From the NCBI RefSeq assembly GCF_009796285.1, contig NZ_CP047020.1:3844001-3908000 (forward strand): a stretch of 64,000 nucleotides of DNA, given 5' to 3'. The position numbers and the translations under genes were made by a program. Source of the stretch: Streptomyces broussonetiae (GTDB taxonomy: Bacteria > Actinomycetota > Actinomycetes > Streptomycetales > Streptomycetaceae). Shown here one piece after another: positions 1-8,282 of this stretch (its first letter is position 1; every line of letters starts with the position of its first letter). Below the pieces are notes generated by a model. It saw only the letters and a list, made by a program, of their open reading frames with translations. It was not told the DNA's origin and made no database searches.

Positions 1-172
1 CCGCAAGCCGCTCGGCGGAGCCCATCTCGCGCAGCGCATCCACCCGGTGCGCGTCCTCGCCGATGTCGGTGTGGACCAGGTCCACCCTGATGTTGCTGCC
101 GAGGAGCTGCTCGATGCGCGGGTAGTCGTCCTCGCCGGAGCGGCCCGGGTAGAGGAATCCGAGTGCGGTCAT
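1..172 (-). CDS. Asp/Glu racemase / maleate isomerase family protein, N-terminal part (cut by window start)
   Basis: Only the first 57 codons are inside the window. The translation begins MTALGFLYPGRSGEDDYPR and continues with a segment reading RVDLVHTDIGEDAHRVDAL, which resembles the N-terminus of maleate cis-trans isomerase-like proteins of the Asp/Glu racemase superfamily. The start ATG overlaps the stop of the upstream gene as ATGA (4 bp), so the two are translationally coupled. It is therefore probably a second, paralogous member of the same superfamily, as seen in ectoine-type eut clusters. The catalytic cysteines would lie outside the window, so the family call is an inference from the N-terminus and the context. 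Confidence 0.6.
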   Translation of the reverse strand, partial: MTALGFLYPGRSGEDDYPRIEQLLGSNIRVDLVHTDIGEDAHRVDALREMGSAERLA

Positions 173-966
173 GTCCAGCCTTCCTGCGTCTCTTCCGGCC
201 GTACCGGGGGTGCGGGGGGCCAGGCGCGCGCCGATTCGTCCAGCAGTGCCTGATAGGGCCCCACGGCTCGGGTACCCAGCTTGCGCAGCGCCGCCCACAT
301 CGTGACCTGGTTGGCCGAGAGCACCGGGATGCGCAGCTCGGCCTCCAGCTGGGGGATCACGTCGTACGTCGGCAGATTGGTGCACGAGATGAACAGCGCG
401 TCGGCGGTGCCGGGGCGGACCGCCCGCCGGGCCATGGCGACGACGTCCTTGTACGGCACCTTCCAGATGTGGCTGGTCAGCCCCATGAAGGCGCACCCGG
501 TGACCTGCACGCCGGACTCGGCGACGAACTCCTCCAGCACCCGGGTGACGGACACCGTGTACGGCGTGACCAGTGCGATGCGGCGTACGGCCAGCTCGGC
601 CAGTGCCTCCAGCAGCGCCCCGGAGGTCGTCACCGAGGGCGGCGCCCCGGCCAGGCTCATCGCCGCGCACATCGCCCGCTCCCCGGCGATCCCTCCGACG
701 AAGCTGCCGGAGGTGCAGGCGTAGGCGACGACCTCGGGGGCGACGGCGGTCAGCGCGCGGACCGCGTCGCCGAGGGTCTCGTGCTCACTGACCAGCCTGG
801 CCAGGTCCAGACTCACCTCGACCGGCACATAGGGAGTGCGCGTGAGGTGCAGCGACACCTCGTCGGGCACCCAGCGCCACAGCTCGCGGTCGAGGGCGAA
901 GTCAAAAGGGGCGACGACCCCCACACCGCGCTGCGGACGGGGTCCGCCCAGAAAGGAAACGTCCAT
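169..966 (-). CDS. Asp/Glu racemase superfamily protein (maleate cis-trans isomerase / EutA-like)
   Basis: 265 aa cytosolic enzyme. Two cysteine motifs are visible at the places expected for this superfamily: YACTSGSF with Cys84 and FISCTNLP with Cys195. In maleate isomerases and aspartate/glutamate racemases these two cysteines do the acid/base chemistry. The protein has the usual family length. An upstream in-frame ATG at 1062 is unlikely, because a good promoter (-35 TTGACC, 17 bp, -10 TACCTT) sits at 1025-1053 and would start the transcript near 1018, downstream of that ATG. The gene overlaps the next leftward gene by 4 bp and is divergent from a D-2-hydroxyacid dehydrogenase. EutA-type proteins accompany ehu importers in rhizobial ectoine loci, which fits the context, but the substrate cannot be read from sequence. 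Confidence 0.8.
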   Translation of the reverse strand: MDVSFLGGPRPQRGVGVVAPFDFALDRELWRWVPDEVSLHLTRTPYVPVEVSLDLARLVSEHETLGDAVRALTAVAPEVVAYACTSGSFVGGIAGERAMCAAMSLAGAPPSVTTSGALLEALAELAVRRIALVTPYTVSVTRVLEEFVAESGVQVTGCAFMGLTSHIWKVPYKDVVAMARRAVRPGTADALFISCTNLPTYDVIPQLEAELRIPVLSANQVTMWAALRKLGTRAVGPYQALLDESARAWPPAPPVRPEETQEGWT

Positions 967-1024
967 GACTGGCACCGGCCTCACGACGAGTGGGCAACGG
1001 ATCGCGAGTGCGCCCGTGTTGACG

Positions 1025-1053
1025 AAGGTAGGTTCGGGTGCGAGCGTGGTCAA
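1025..1053 (-). promoter_or_regulatory. Leftward promoter of the EutA-like gene
   Basis: On the minus strand, -35 TTGACC (1048-1053) and -10 TACCTT (1025-1030) are separated by exactly 17 bp, a near-consensus vegetative-type promoter. It predicts transcription starting near 1018, about 50 nt before the chosen ATG at 966. On the other strand a CATAAT (1060-1065) is a possible -10 for the divergent dehydrogenase, without a convincing -35. Confidence 0.55.
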
Positions 1054-1097
1054 TCCGCGCATAATCCGTGCATGTCAGACGCCCGGAGCCGCCCTGT

Positions 1098-2048
1098 ATG
1101 ACGACCCCTCCCACGCTCCTCGTCCTGGACGCCGACCCGCCGCCCCGGCTCGGCCGCCTCACCGGACGCGCCCGCATCGTGCACACCGACGCGGCCCGTC
1201 TGGCCGAGCGGCTGCCGGGGGCGGACGTGCTGCTGGTGTGGGACTTCACCTCGCACGCGGTGCGCGAGGCCTGGCCGGGGGACGGGCCGAGGCCGCGCTG
1301 GGTGCACACGGCGAGCGCGGGTGTGGACCATCTGATGTGCCCGGAGCTGGCCGCGTCGGACACGGTGGTGACGAACGCGCGCGGGATCTTCGACCAGGCG
1401 ATCGCCGAGTACGTGGCGGCGCTGGTGCTGGCGGTCGCCAAGGATCTTCCACTCACGCTGGAGCACCAGCGGGAGCGGGCCTGGCGGCACCGGGAGAGCC
1501 GGCGGGTGGCGGGCACGCGCGCGTGCGTGGTCGGCTCGGGCCCGATCGGCCGGGCGATCGTACGGACGCTCAAGGCCCTCGGCGTGACGACGGCGCTGGT
1601 CGGGCGGGTCCCGCGGACCGGTATCCACGGCCCGGCCGACCTGGACCGGCTGATCTCCCGCGCGGACTGGGTGATCGCCGCCGCGCCGCTCACCGAGCAG
1701 ACGTTCCACCTGTTCGACAGCCACCGGTTCGGCGTGATGCAGCCCTCGGCGTTCTTCGTGAACGTCGGGCGCGGGCCGCTCGTGGACGAGGACGCCCTGG
1801 CCCGGGCCCTGACCCGGCGCTGGATCGCGGGCGCGGCCCTCGACGTCTTCACGACCGAGCCCCTCCCCGGGGACAGCCCGCTGTGGGGCCTGCCCGGGCT
1901 GATCGTCTCCCCGCACATGAGCGGCGACACGATCGGCTGGCGCGACGAACTGGCAAACCAGTTCGTGGAGTTGTACGAGCGGTGGGCGGCGGGCAGATCA
2001 CTGGCGAACGTGGTCGACAAGAAACGTGGCTACGTGCCCGGTCACTGA
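1098..2048 (+). CDS. D-2-hydroxyacid dehydrogenase, NAD-dependent
   Basis: 316 aa. The Rossmann motif VVGSGPIGRAI sits near the middle, followed by the catalytic arginine region VNVGRGPLVDEDAL and the catalytic histidine region SPHMSGDT, in the order usual for the family that interconverts 2-ketoacids and D-2-hydroxyacids. ATG at 1098 is preferred over the upstream ATG at 1068 because family alignment begins around LLVLDADPP. It is followed after 15 bp by the amidase gene on the same strand, so the two probably form an operon. The neighbouring importer suggests it processes a product of the imported compound, but the substrate is not evident. Confidence 0.85.
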   Translation: MTTPPTLLVLDADPPPRLGRLTGRARIVHTDAARLAERLPGADVLLVWDFTSHAVREAWPGDGPRPRWVHTASAGVDHLMCPELAASDTVVTNARGIFDQAIAEYVAALVLAVAKDLPLTLEHQRERAWRHRESRRVAGTRACVVGSGPIGRAIVRTLKALGVTTALVGRVPRTGIHGPADLDRLISRADWVIAAAPLTEQTFHLFDSHRFGVMQPSAFFVNVGRGPLVDEDALARALTRRWIAGAALDVFTTEPLPGDSPLWGLPGLIVSPHMSGDTIGWRDELANQFVELYERWAAGRSLANVVDKKRGYVPGH

Positions 2049-2063
2049 CCTCTGGGAGGGTGC

Positions 2064-3470
2064 ATGCAGCTCACCGACCTGACCGCCGTCCAGCTCCTCG
2101 ACGGGTACCGCAAGGGCGAGTTCAGCCCGGTGGAGGCGACCGAACAGACGTTGGCCAGAGCCCGGCGGATCCAGCCGGAGGTGAACGCCTTCGTCCGGCT
2201 CACCGAGGAGGACGCGCTCGCCCGGGCCCGGGAGTCGACCGAGCGATGGCGGCGCGGTGAGCCGGCCGGGCTGCTCGACGGTGTGCCGGTCACGGTGAAG
2301 GACATCCTCCTGCTGCGCGGCCGGCCGACCCTGCGCGGCTCGAAGACCATTGCCGAGCAGGGAAGCTGGGACGAGGACGCGCCCTCCGTGGCCCGGCTGC
2401 GCGAGCACGGCGCGGTGTTCCTCGGCAAGACCACGACCCCCGAGTTCGGCTGGAAGGGCGTCACGGACTGCCCGCTGTCCGGCATCACCCGCAACCCGCA
2501 CGACCCGTCCCGGACCGCGGGCGGCTCCAGCGGGGGCAGCGCGGCAGCCGTCGCGCTCGGCGCGGGCCCGCTGTCCCTGGGCACGGACGGCGGCGGCAGC
2601 ATCCGCATCCCGGCCGCGTTCTGCGGCATCTTCGGCCTGAAGCCGACGTACGGCAGGGTGCCCCTGTACCCGGCGAGCGCGTTCGGCACGCTGTCGCACG
2701 CGGGCCCGATGACCCGGGACGCCGCCGACGCGGCGCTGCTGCTCGACGTCGTCGGGGTGCCGGACGCCCGCGACTGGTCGGCCCTGCCCGCCGCGCCGGG
2801 CTCCTTCACCGAGTCCCTCAAGGGCGGCGTACGCGGACTGCGGGTGGCGTACTCGCCCAGCCTGGGCGGGCAGGTCGCGGTCCGGCCGGCGGTCGCGGCG
2901 GCGGTACGGCGGACGGTGGCGCGCCTCGCCGACCTCGGCGCGTACGTCGAGGAGACCGATCCCGACCTCAGCGACCCGGTGGAGGCGTTCCACACCCTGT
3001 GGTTCAGCGGCGCGGCCCGGCTCACCGAGCGGTTCTCCCCCCGCAAGCGGCAGCTGATGGACCCCGGCCTGCGGGAGATCTGCGTCCAGGGGGCCCGGTA
3101 CAGCGCGCTGGAGTACCTGGCCGCGGTGGACGTCCGGATGGACCTCGGGCGGCGCATGGGGCGCTTCCACGAGACGTTCGACCTGCTGGTGACGCCGACG
3201 CTGCCGATCACGGCGTTCGAGGCGGGCGCCGAGGTGCCGGCGGGTTCGCCGCACCGGCGCTGGACGGGGTGGACGCCCTTCACGTACCCGTTCAACCTGA
3301 CCCAGCAACCGGCGGCGACCGTCCCGGTGGGGCTCGACGGGGACGGTCTGCCGGTGGGACTGCAGCTCGTCGCCGCCCGGCACCGGGACGATCTGGTGCT
3401 GCGGGCGGCGCACGCGCTGTACGAGGCGGGAGCCGCCGCCCCCGCGAGCGTCACGCCCGCCGGAAACTGA
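2064..3470 (+). CDS. Amidase (amidase signature family)
   Basis: 468 aa, normal length for the family. The Ser-cisSer-Lys triad is visible: Lys79 in GVPVTVKD, Ser155 in the AGGSSGGSAA block and Ser179 in GTDGGGSIRIPA. The enzyme should hydrolyse a C-N amide bond of a small molecule in the cytosol. A good Shine-Dalgarno stretch (GGGAGG) precedes the ATG. It follows the dehydrogenase closely and its 3' end overlaps the convergent DUF3830 gene by 20 bp. Amidases and DUF3830 proteins recur beside ehu-type importers in actinomycetes, so a role in degrading the imported compound is likely but unproven. Confidence 0.88.
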   Translation: MQLTDLTAVQLLDGYRKGEFSPVEATEQTLARARRIQPEVNAFVRLTEEDALARARESTERWRRGEPAGLLDGVPVTVKDILLLRGRPTLRGSKTIAEQGSWDEDAPSVARLREHGAVFLGKTTTPEFGWKGVTDCPLSGITRNPHDPSRTAGGSSGGSAAAVALGAGPLSLGTDGGGSIRIPAAFCGIFGLKPTYGRVPLYPASAFGTLSHAGPMTRDAADAALLLDVVGVPDARDWSALPAAPGSFTESLKGGVRGLRVAYSPSLGGQVAVRPAVAAAVRRTVARLADLGAYVEETDPDLSDPVEAFHTLWFSGAARLTERFSPRKRQLMDPGLREICVQGARYSALEYLAAVDVRMDLGRRMGRFHETFDLLVTPTLPITAFEAGAEVPAGSPHRRWTGWTPFTYPFNLTQQPAATVPVGLDGDGLPVGLQLVAARHRDDLVLRAAHALYEAGAAAPASVTPAGN

Positions 3471-3945
3471 GCGTCTCCCCCGCCGCTCCGGTCCGCCACA
3501 GGTCGTTGCAGGCCTCGGCCATCCGGTCGAGGCCGTCGGTCACCTGGCCCCAGACGATGCCCGGCACCCAGCCCACGTCCCCGTTGAGGAGCAGATTGTT
3601 GCGCTCGTAGAACAGGGCCAGGTCGACGACCGTGCTGCCGGGGCGGACCTCGCGGTCGTAGCCGTAGGCCTTCGTACCCAGTTCGGCACCGGCGAAGGAG
3701 AAGTAACACAGATCGCCGGGAATCGGGGTGACCGTCGGGTTCTCCAGTGGGGGTTCCGTGGAGGTGAACGGCGGGAAGAGGGCGTAGATCTCGTTGCGCG
3801 CGTATTTGGCGTGGTAGACGTCGCCGGACAGGGGCAGCGCCTCCCACACCGCCTCGCAGGTCAGGGGCGCGCGGTCGGTCAGGAGGCGGGCCGTGCAGCG
3901 CACGTCCCGCTTGTCGAGGGAGACAGTGACGAATCGATCGGCCAT
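3451..3945 (-). CDS. DUF3830 family protein (cyclophilin-like fold)
   Basis: 164 aa. The sequence reads MADRFVTVSLDKRDVRCTAR, then a segment with NEIYALFPPF, GDLCYFSF and FYERNNLLLNGDVGWVPG, all features I associate with the small DUF3830 family. Members have a cyclophilin-like fold and no established biochemical role. ATG at 3945 is chosen because the family starts there; the extra 27 codons upstream look non-coding. The gene is divergent from ehuB with only a short gap between them and convergent with the amidase. The recurrence of DUF3830 with this importer suggests a part in the same catabolic pathway. Confidence 0.75.
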   Translation of the reverse strand: MADRFVTVSLDKRDVRCTARLLTDRAPLTCEAVWEALPLSGDVYHAKYARNEIYALFPPFTSTEPPLENPTVTPIPGDLCYFSFAGAELGTKAYGYDREVRPGSTVVDLALFYERNNLLLNGDVGWVPGIVWGQVTDGLDRMAEACNDLWRTGAAGETLSFRRA

Positions 3946-3992
3946 GAGAACCAGGGTGCATACCCCGGATGCGCTTGGGTAGCCGCGCCGCC

Positions 3993-4919
3993 ATGGCTCC
4001 ACCACTTGGGAACGACGTACACACATTCCGGTCGGAACACAGACCCGCCCGGCGCTCGGTGCTCGGCGGTCTCGGCGCTCTCGCGGCCCTCGGCGCGCTG
4101 GGGGCCACCGGGTGCACGCGGGTGGCCGCCGCGTCCGGCAAGAACGGCGGTGACCTGCTCGAACGGCTGCGGGCGCAGGGAGTCGTACGGCTCGGGATCG
4201 CCGGGGAGATCCCCTTCGGCTACATCGACAAGGACGGCCATCTCACCGGTGAGGCGCCCGAGCTGGCCAAGGTGATATTCAAACGGCTCGGAGTGGACCG
4301 GGTGCAGCCGGTGCCGACGGAGTTCGGCTCGCTGATCCCCGGCCTGAACTCGCAGCAGTTCGATGTCGTGGCGGCCGGGATGTACGTCAATCCCGAGCGC
4401 TGCCAGCAGGTGATCTTCGCCGATCCGGACTACCAGATGCTGGACTCGTTCATCGTCCGCAAGGGCAACCCGCTGGGGCTGCACTCCTACAAGGACGTCG
4501 TCGCGAAGAAGGCGAAGTTCGCCACCGGCACCGGGTACGCCGAGATCCAGTACGCGGTCGAGGCCGGGTACAAGGAGGGCGACATCCTGATCGTCCCTGA
4601 CCAGGTGGCGGGGCTGAACGCCGTGGAGGCCGGACGCGTCGACGTCTTCGCCGGTACGGCGCTCACCACCCGCGAGGTGGTGAAGAAGTCCTCCAAGGCG
4701 GAGGCCACCGCCCCGTTCGCGCCGCTGGTCAAGGGCAAACCGCACGTCGACGGCGGGGCGTTCGCGTTCCGGTCGGCCGAGACGAATCTGCGGGACGCCT
4801 TCAACGTGGAGCTGCGCAAGCTCAAGAAGAGCGGGGAACTGTTCCGGATCCTCAGGCCGTTCGGCTTCACCAGGGCCGAGATGACCGGCCTCACCGCGAA
4901 GGAGCTGTGCGGCGGATGA
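3993..4919 (+). CDS. ehuB: Ectoine/hydroxyectoine-type ABC transporter substrate-binding lipoprotein
   Basis: 308 aa from ATG 3993 (an in-frame ATG at 3969 is possible; neither has a strong ribosome site). The N-terminus carries a twin-arginine stretch (PARRSVLGG) and a lipobox ending GATGC, so it is exported and lipid-anchored. The mature part is a family 3 solute-binding protein: GEIPFGYIDKDGHLTGEAPE is characteristic of EhuB, including the aromatic PFGY that lines the ligand pocket in the rhizobial protein. ehuC, ehuD and ehuA follow with overlapping ends. The pocket similarity supports ectoine or a related zwitterion, but substrate specificity is inferred. Confidence 0.85.
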   Translation: MAPPLGNDVHTFRSEHRPARRSVLGGLGALAALGALGATGCTRVAAASGKNGGDLLERLRAQGVVRLGIAGEIPFGYIDKDGHLTGEAPELAKVIFKRLGVDRVQPVPTEFGSLIPGLNSQQFDVVAAGMYVNPERCQQVIFADPDYQMLDSFIVRKGNPLGLHSYKDVVAKKAKFATGTGYAEIQYAVEAGYKEGDILIVPDQVAGLNAVEAGRVDVFAGTALTTREVVKKSSKAEATAPFAPLVKGKPHVDGGAFAFRSAETNLRDAFNVELRKLKKSGELFRILRPFGFTRAEMTGLTAKELCGG

Positions 4920-5647
4920 CCTCGGGCCTGTGGGAACTCGTACTCAAGGGTGTCTGGACCACCGTCCAGTTGCTGGTGTTCAGCGCCTTGCTGGCCGGTG
5001 CCGTGTCCTTCGTCGTCGGTATCGCGCGCACACACCGGCTGTGGATCGTGCGCTTCGTGGCCGGCTTCTACACCGAGGTGTTCCGTGGCACCTCGGCGCT
5101 GGTGATGATCTTCTGGGTGTTCTTCGTGCTGCCGATCGCGTTCGGCTGGCAGCTCGTGCCCATGTGGGCCGGCACGCTCGCGCTCGGGCTGACGTACGGC
5201 GCGTACGGTTCGGAGATCGTGCGCGGCGCACTGAACGCGGTGGACCCGGCGCAGAAGGAGGGCGGGATCGCGCTCAGCTTCACGCCCTGGCAGCGCCTCA
5301 GGCTGATCGTGCTGCCGCAGGCGGTGCCGGAGACGATCCCGTCCTTCTGCAATCTGCTGATCGAGCTGCTCAAGGGCACCGCGCTGGTGTCCGTCATGGG
5401 CATGGGCGATCTGACGTTCAGCGCGAACCTGGTACGCCTGGCGCTGCAGCAGAGCGCGGAGATCTACACCTATGTGCTGCTGATCTACTTCGCGATCGCG
5501 TTCGTGCTGACACGGCTGATGCGCATGCTGGAGAAGCGGCTGAAGTCCGGCGTCGGCAAGGAGGCGGGGACCGAGCGGGCGGCGCGTGAGCTCAAGCGGG
5601 CTCAGACGACCGGTGTCGCGGGCTCCGGCATCGGAGGGGGTCTGTGA
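4916..5647 (+). CDS. ehuC: Ectoine-type ABC transporter permease EhuC
   Basis: 243 aa inner-membrane permease of the HisM/GlnP group. The N-terminal hydrophobic segments are followed by the ATPase-docking EAA-type loop (DPAQKEGGIALSFTPWQ, then VLPQAVPETIPSF), as in polar amino acid importers. The start ATG overlaps the ehuB stop as ATGA; a GTG at 4907 is an alternative. The C-terminal tail of about 30 residues after LEKRLKSGV is hydrophilic and looks variable. Second gene of a tightly packed ehuBCDA operon. Confidence 0.85.
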   Translation: MTSGLWELVLKGVWTTVQLLVFSALLAGAVSFVVGIARTHRLWIVRFVAGFYTEVFRGTSALVMIFWVFFVLPIAFGWQLVPMWAGTLALGLTYGAYGSEIVRGALNAVDPAQKEGGIALSFTPWQRLRLIVLPQAVPETIPSFCNLLIELLKGTALVSVMGMGDLTFSANLVRLALQQSAEIYTYVLLIYFAIAFVLTRLMRMLEKRLKSGVGKEAGTERAARELKRAQTTGVAGSGIGGGL

Positions 5648-6286
5648 TGAAGTGGGACTGGAACGCCGTCAGCGACTTCATGCCGGACTTCTGGCAGGGG
5701 TTGCTGGTCACCCTGGAGGCGGTGGCCCTCGGCTCGCTGCTCTCCTTCACCCTCGGCCTGCTGTGGACGCTGCTGATGCGCACGCCGAGCCGGTGGGTGC
5801 GCTGGCCCGTCGGGGTGGTCACCGAGTTCGTGCGCAACACCCCCCTGCTGGTCCAGCTGTTCTTCCTGTTCTACGTGCTGCCGGAGTGGGGCCTGACGTT
5901 CTCGGCGCTGTCGACCGGCGTCTTCGCGATCGGCCTGCACTACTCGACGTACACGATGCAGGTCTACCGGGCCGGCATCGAGGCGGTGCCCGTCGGCCAG
6001 TGGGAGGCGGCGACCGCGCTGAACCTGCCCCGGCGCCGGACCTGGATCGCGGTGATCCTGCCGCAGGCGATCCGCCGGGTGATCCCCGCGCTCGGCAACT
6101 ACGTGATCTCCATGCTCAAGGACACCCCGATGCTGATGGTGATCACCGTGCTGGACATGCTCGGCCGCGCCCGGCTCTTCTCCCAGCAGCACTTCCAGTT
6201 CACCGAGCCCCTGACCGTGATCGGGGTGGCCTTCATCGTCATCTCCTATCTGGCCTCCCTTCTCCTGCGAGCCCTGGAGCGTCGCC

Positions 6287-6297
<11 letters not shown>
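5647..6297 (+). CDS. ehuD: Ectoine-type ABC transporter permease EhuD
   Basis: 216 aa. Paralogous partner of EhuC with the same layout of hydrophobic segments and a docking loop reading VPVGQWEAATALNLP, then ILPQAIRRVIPALG. RNTPLLVQLFFLFYVLP is typical of the polar amino acid permease family. The stop of ehuC and the ATG at 5647 share one base (TGATG), and GGAGGGGG just upstream is a strong ribosome site; the overlapping GTG at 5644 is an alternative start. Forms the second half of the membrane channel. Confidence 0.85.
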
Positions 6298-7069
<772 letters not shown>

Positions 7070-7121
7070 CTGCATGGTGTGAAGAAGTGAAGAGTCGAGG
7101 TCGGAGCGGTGGGCGATGTCC

Positions 7122-7135
7122 CTGGCATATGCCAG
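7122..7135. promoter_or_regulatory. Perfect 14-bp palindrome, candidate operator
   Basis: CTGGCATATGCCAG is a perfect inverted repeat with no spacer. It lies in the 238-bp gap between ehuA and the IclR-type gene. The arrangement suggests a regulator-binding site, possibly for the adjacent IclR protein, but no copy was found in front of ehuB or the eutA-like gene. Confidence 0.4.
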
Positions 7136-7256
7136 AGGGTTTGCACCGCAGCTGGGAGTGGACGGCGAGCGCCACAATCTCGCCAACCCCCTCTCCCTGA
7201 CGGCCCTTTGCCCGATATCGTGGTACGGATCCGCCGACCGGATGTCGCGGCCCGAG

Positions 7257-7284
7257 AAGCGAGCACTGACAAGCGAGCACTGAC
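7257..7284. repeat. Two tandem copies of a 14-bp unit before the IclR gene
   Basis: AAGCGAGCACTGAC occurs at 7257-7270 and is repeated without a gap at 7271-7284, directly upstream of the Shine-Dalgarno sequence and GTG start of the regulator. It may be a paired binding site or a replication-slippage duplication. Confidence 0.5.
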
Positions 7285-7307
7285 AGGCCAGCCAGGGGGG
7301 AACCACC

Positions 7308-8066
7308 GTGGCGCTGAAGCACGAGCCGACCGCCCCGTACCACTCCGCCCAGGACGCGTTGCGCGTGCTGGAGACGGTGGCACGCCATTCCGCCGGCGTC
7401 ACCGACACCGAGCTGGCCCGCCGCACCGGCCTCGGCACCGAGCGGCTCACCGCCCTGCTGCGCATGCTGCGCCGCGAGGGCTACGTCGAGCAGATCGGCG
7501 ACGGCGCCTACGTCACGGGGGACACCCTGCGCCGGCTGACCTCGGCGCACGACCGCGAGCGTGCCCTGCGCAACAAGCTCCAGCACACCCTGGACCGGCT
7601 GCGCGACTCGGTCGGCGCGGCGGTCTACATCAGCCGGTACGTCGACGGCGAGGTCAAGGTCACCCAGTACGCGGCCGGACCGGCCACCCCGGCGGTGAAC
7701 GAGTGGGTGGACTTCCGCTACTCCGCCCACGCCACCGCGGTCGGCAAGAGCCTGCTGACCCAGCTCGACCACAACGCCCGCCGCGACCATCTCTCCCGGC
7801 ACAAGATGGCCCGCCTCACCTCGCGCACCATCACCAGCGACAAGCTGCTGCTCTCCCGCCTGGAGTCGCAGCCGCCGACCGTGCCGGTGCTCGATCTCCA
7901 GGAGTACGCCATCGGCACGGTCTGCGCGGCCGTCCCGATCACGGCGGGCTCCAGTGTGGGCTGCCTCGCGCTGTCGCTGCCGGTGGAGCACGCACACCGG
8001 CTGAAGCAGGCGGCGGAGGCGCTGAACCGGAGCGCGGCACCGGTCCTCCTCTCGCTCACCCTCTAG
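7308..8066 (+). CDS. IclR family transcriptional regulator
   Basis: 252 aa. The N-terminal winged helix-turn-helix reads ALRVLETVARHSAGVTDTELARRTGL, followed by a C-terminal IclR effector domain with the usual YSAHATAVGKSLL motif and AAVPITAGSS near the end. The GTG start is preceded by AGGGGGGA at a good distance. Position directly after ehuA, in the same direction, makes it the likely local regulator of the ehu and catabolic genes. IclR proteins usually sense small acids or intermediates; the ligand is unknown here. Confidence 0.85.
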   Translation: MALKHEPTAPYHSAQDALRVLETVARHSAGVTDTELARRTGLGTERLTALLRMLRREGYVEQIGDGAYVTGDTLRRLTSAHDRERALRNKLQHTLDRLRDSVGAAVYISRYVDGEVKVTQYAAGPATPAVNEWVDFRYSAHATAVGKSLLTQLDHNARRDHLSRHKMARLTSRTITSDKLLLSRLESQPPTVPVLDLQEYAIGTVCAAVPITAGSSVGCLALSLPVEHAHRLKQAAEALNRSAAPVLLSLTL

Positions 8067-8152
8067 GTGGTCACGAGCACCCCCGTGGACCAGGTAGTAT
8101 TTTCTTCGTCGCCAACCGCAGGAGCGAAGATCCAGTGGAAGGCGGGAGTCAT

Positions 8153-8226
8153 GCGCCGCTAGCTCAGTTGGTTAGAGCAGCTGACTCTTAATCAGCGGGT
8201 CCGGGGTTCGAGTCCCTGGCGGCGCA
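8153..8226 (+). tRNA. tRNA-Lys (anticodon CTT), copy 1
   Basis: 74 nt cloverleaf with acceptor GCGCCGC pairing with GCGGCGC, D-arm AGCTCAGTTGGTTAGAGC, anticodon stem-loop CTGACTCTTAATCAG (CTT reads the AAG codon) and T-arm GGGGTTCGAGTCCC, discriminator A. No CCA is encoded. The sequence is identical to copy 2 at 13596. A possible -10 element TAGTAT lies at 8095-8100. Confidence 0.97.
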
Positions 8227-8233
8227 CAGTGAA

Positions 8234-8278
8234 GATGGCGATCCACGTCCGCAGCAAGCGCGGACCTGGGTCGCCATC
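8234..8278 (+). terminator. 45-bp hairpin downstream of tRNA-Lys copy 1
   Basis: GATGGCGA at the left pairs with TCGCCATC at the right, and GTCCGC pairs with GCGGAC inside, giving a long stem 8 nt after the tRNA. The same 45-bp hairpin follows the second tRNA-Lys gene. It could end tRNA transcription or guide 3' processing; it also lies at the end of the convergent acyl-CoA synthetase gene. Confidence 0.6.
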
Positions 8279-8282
8279 TCTG

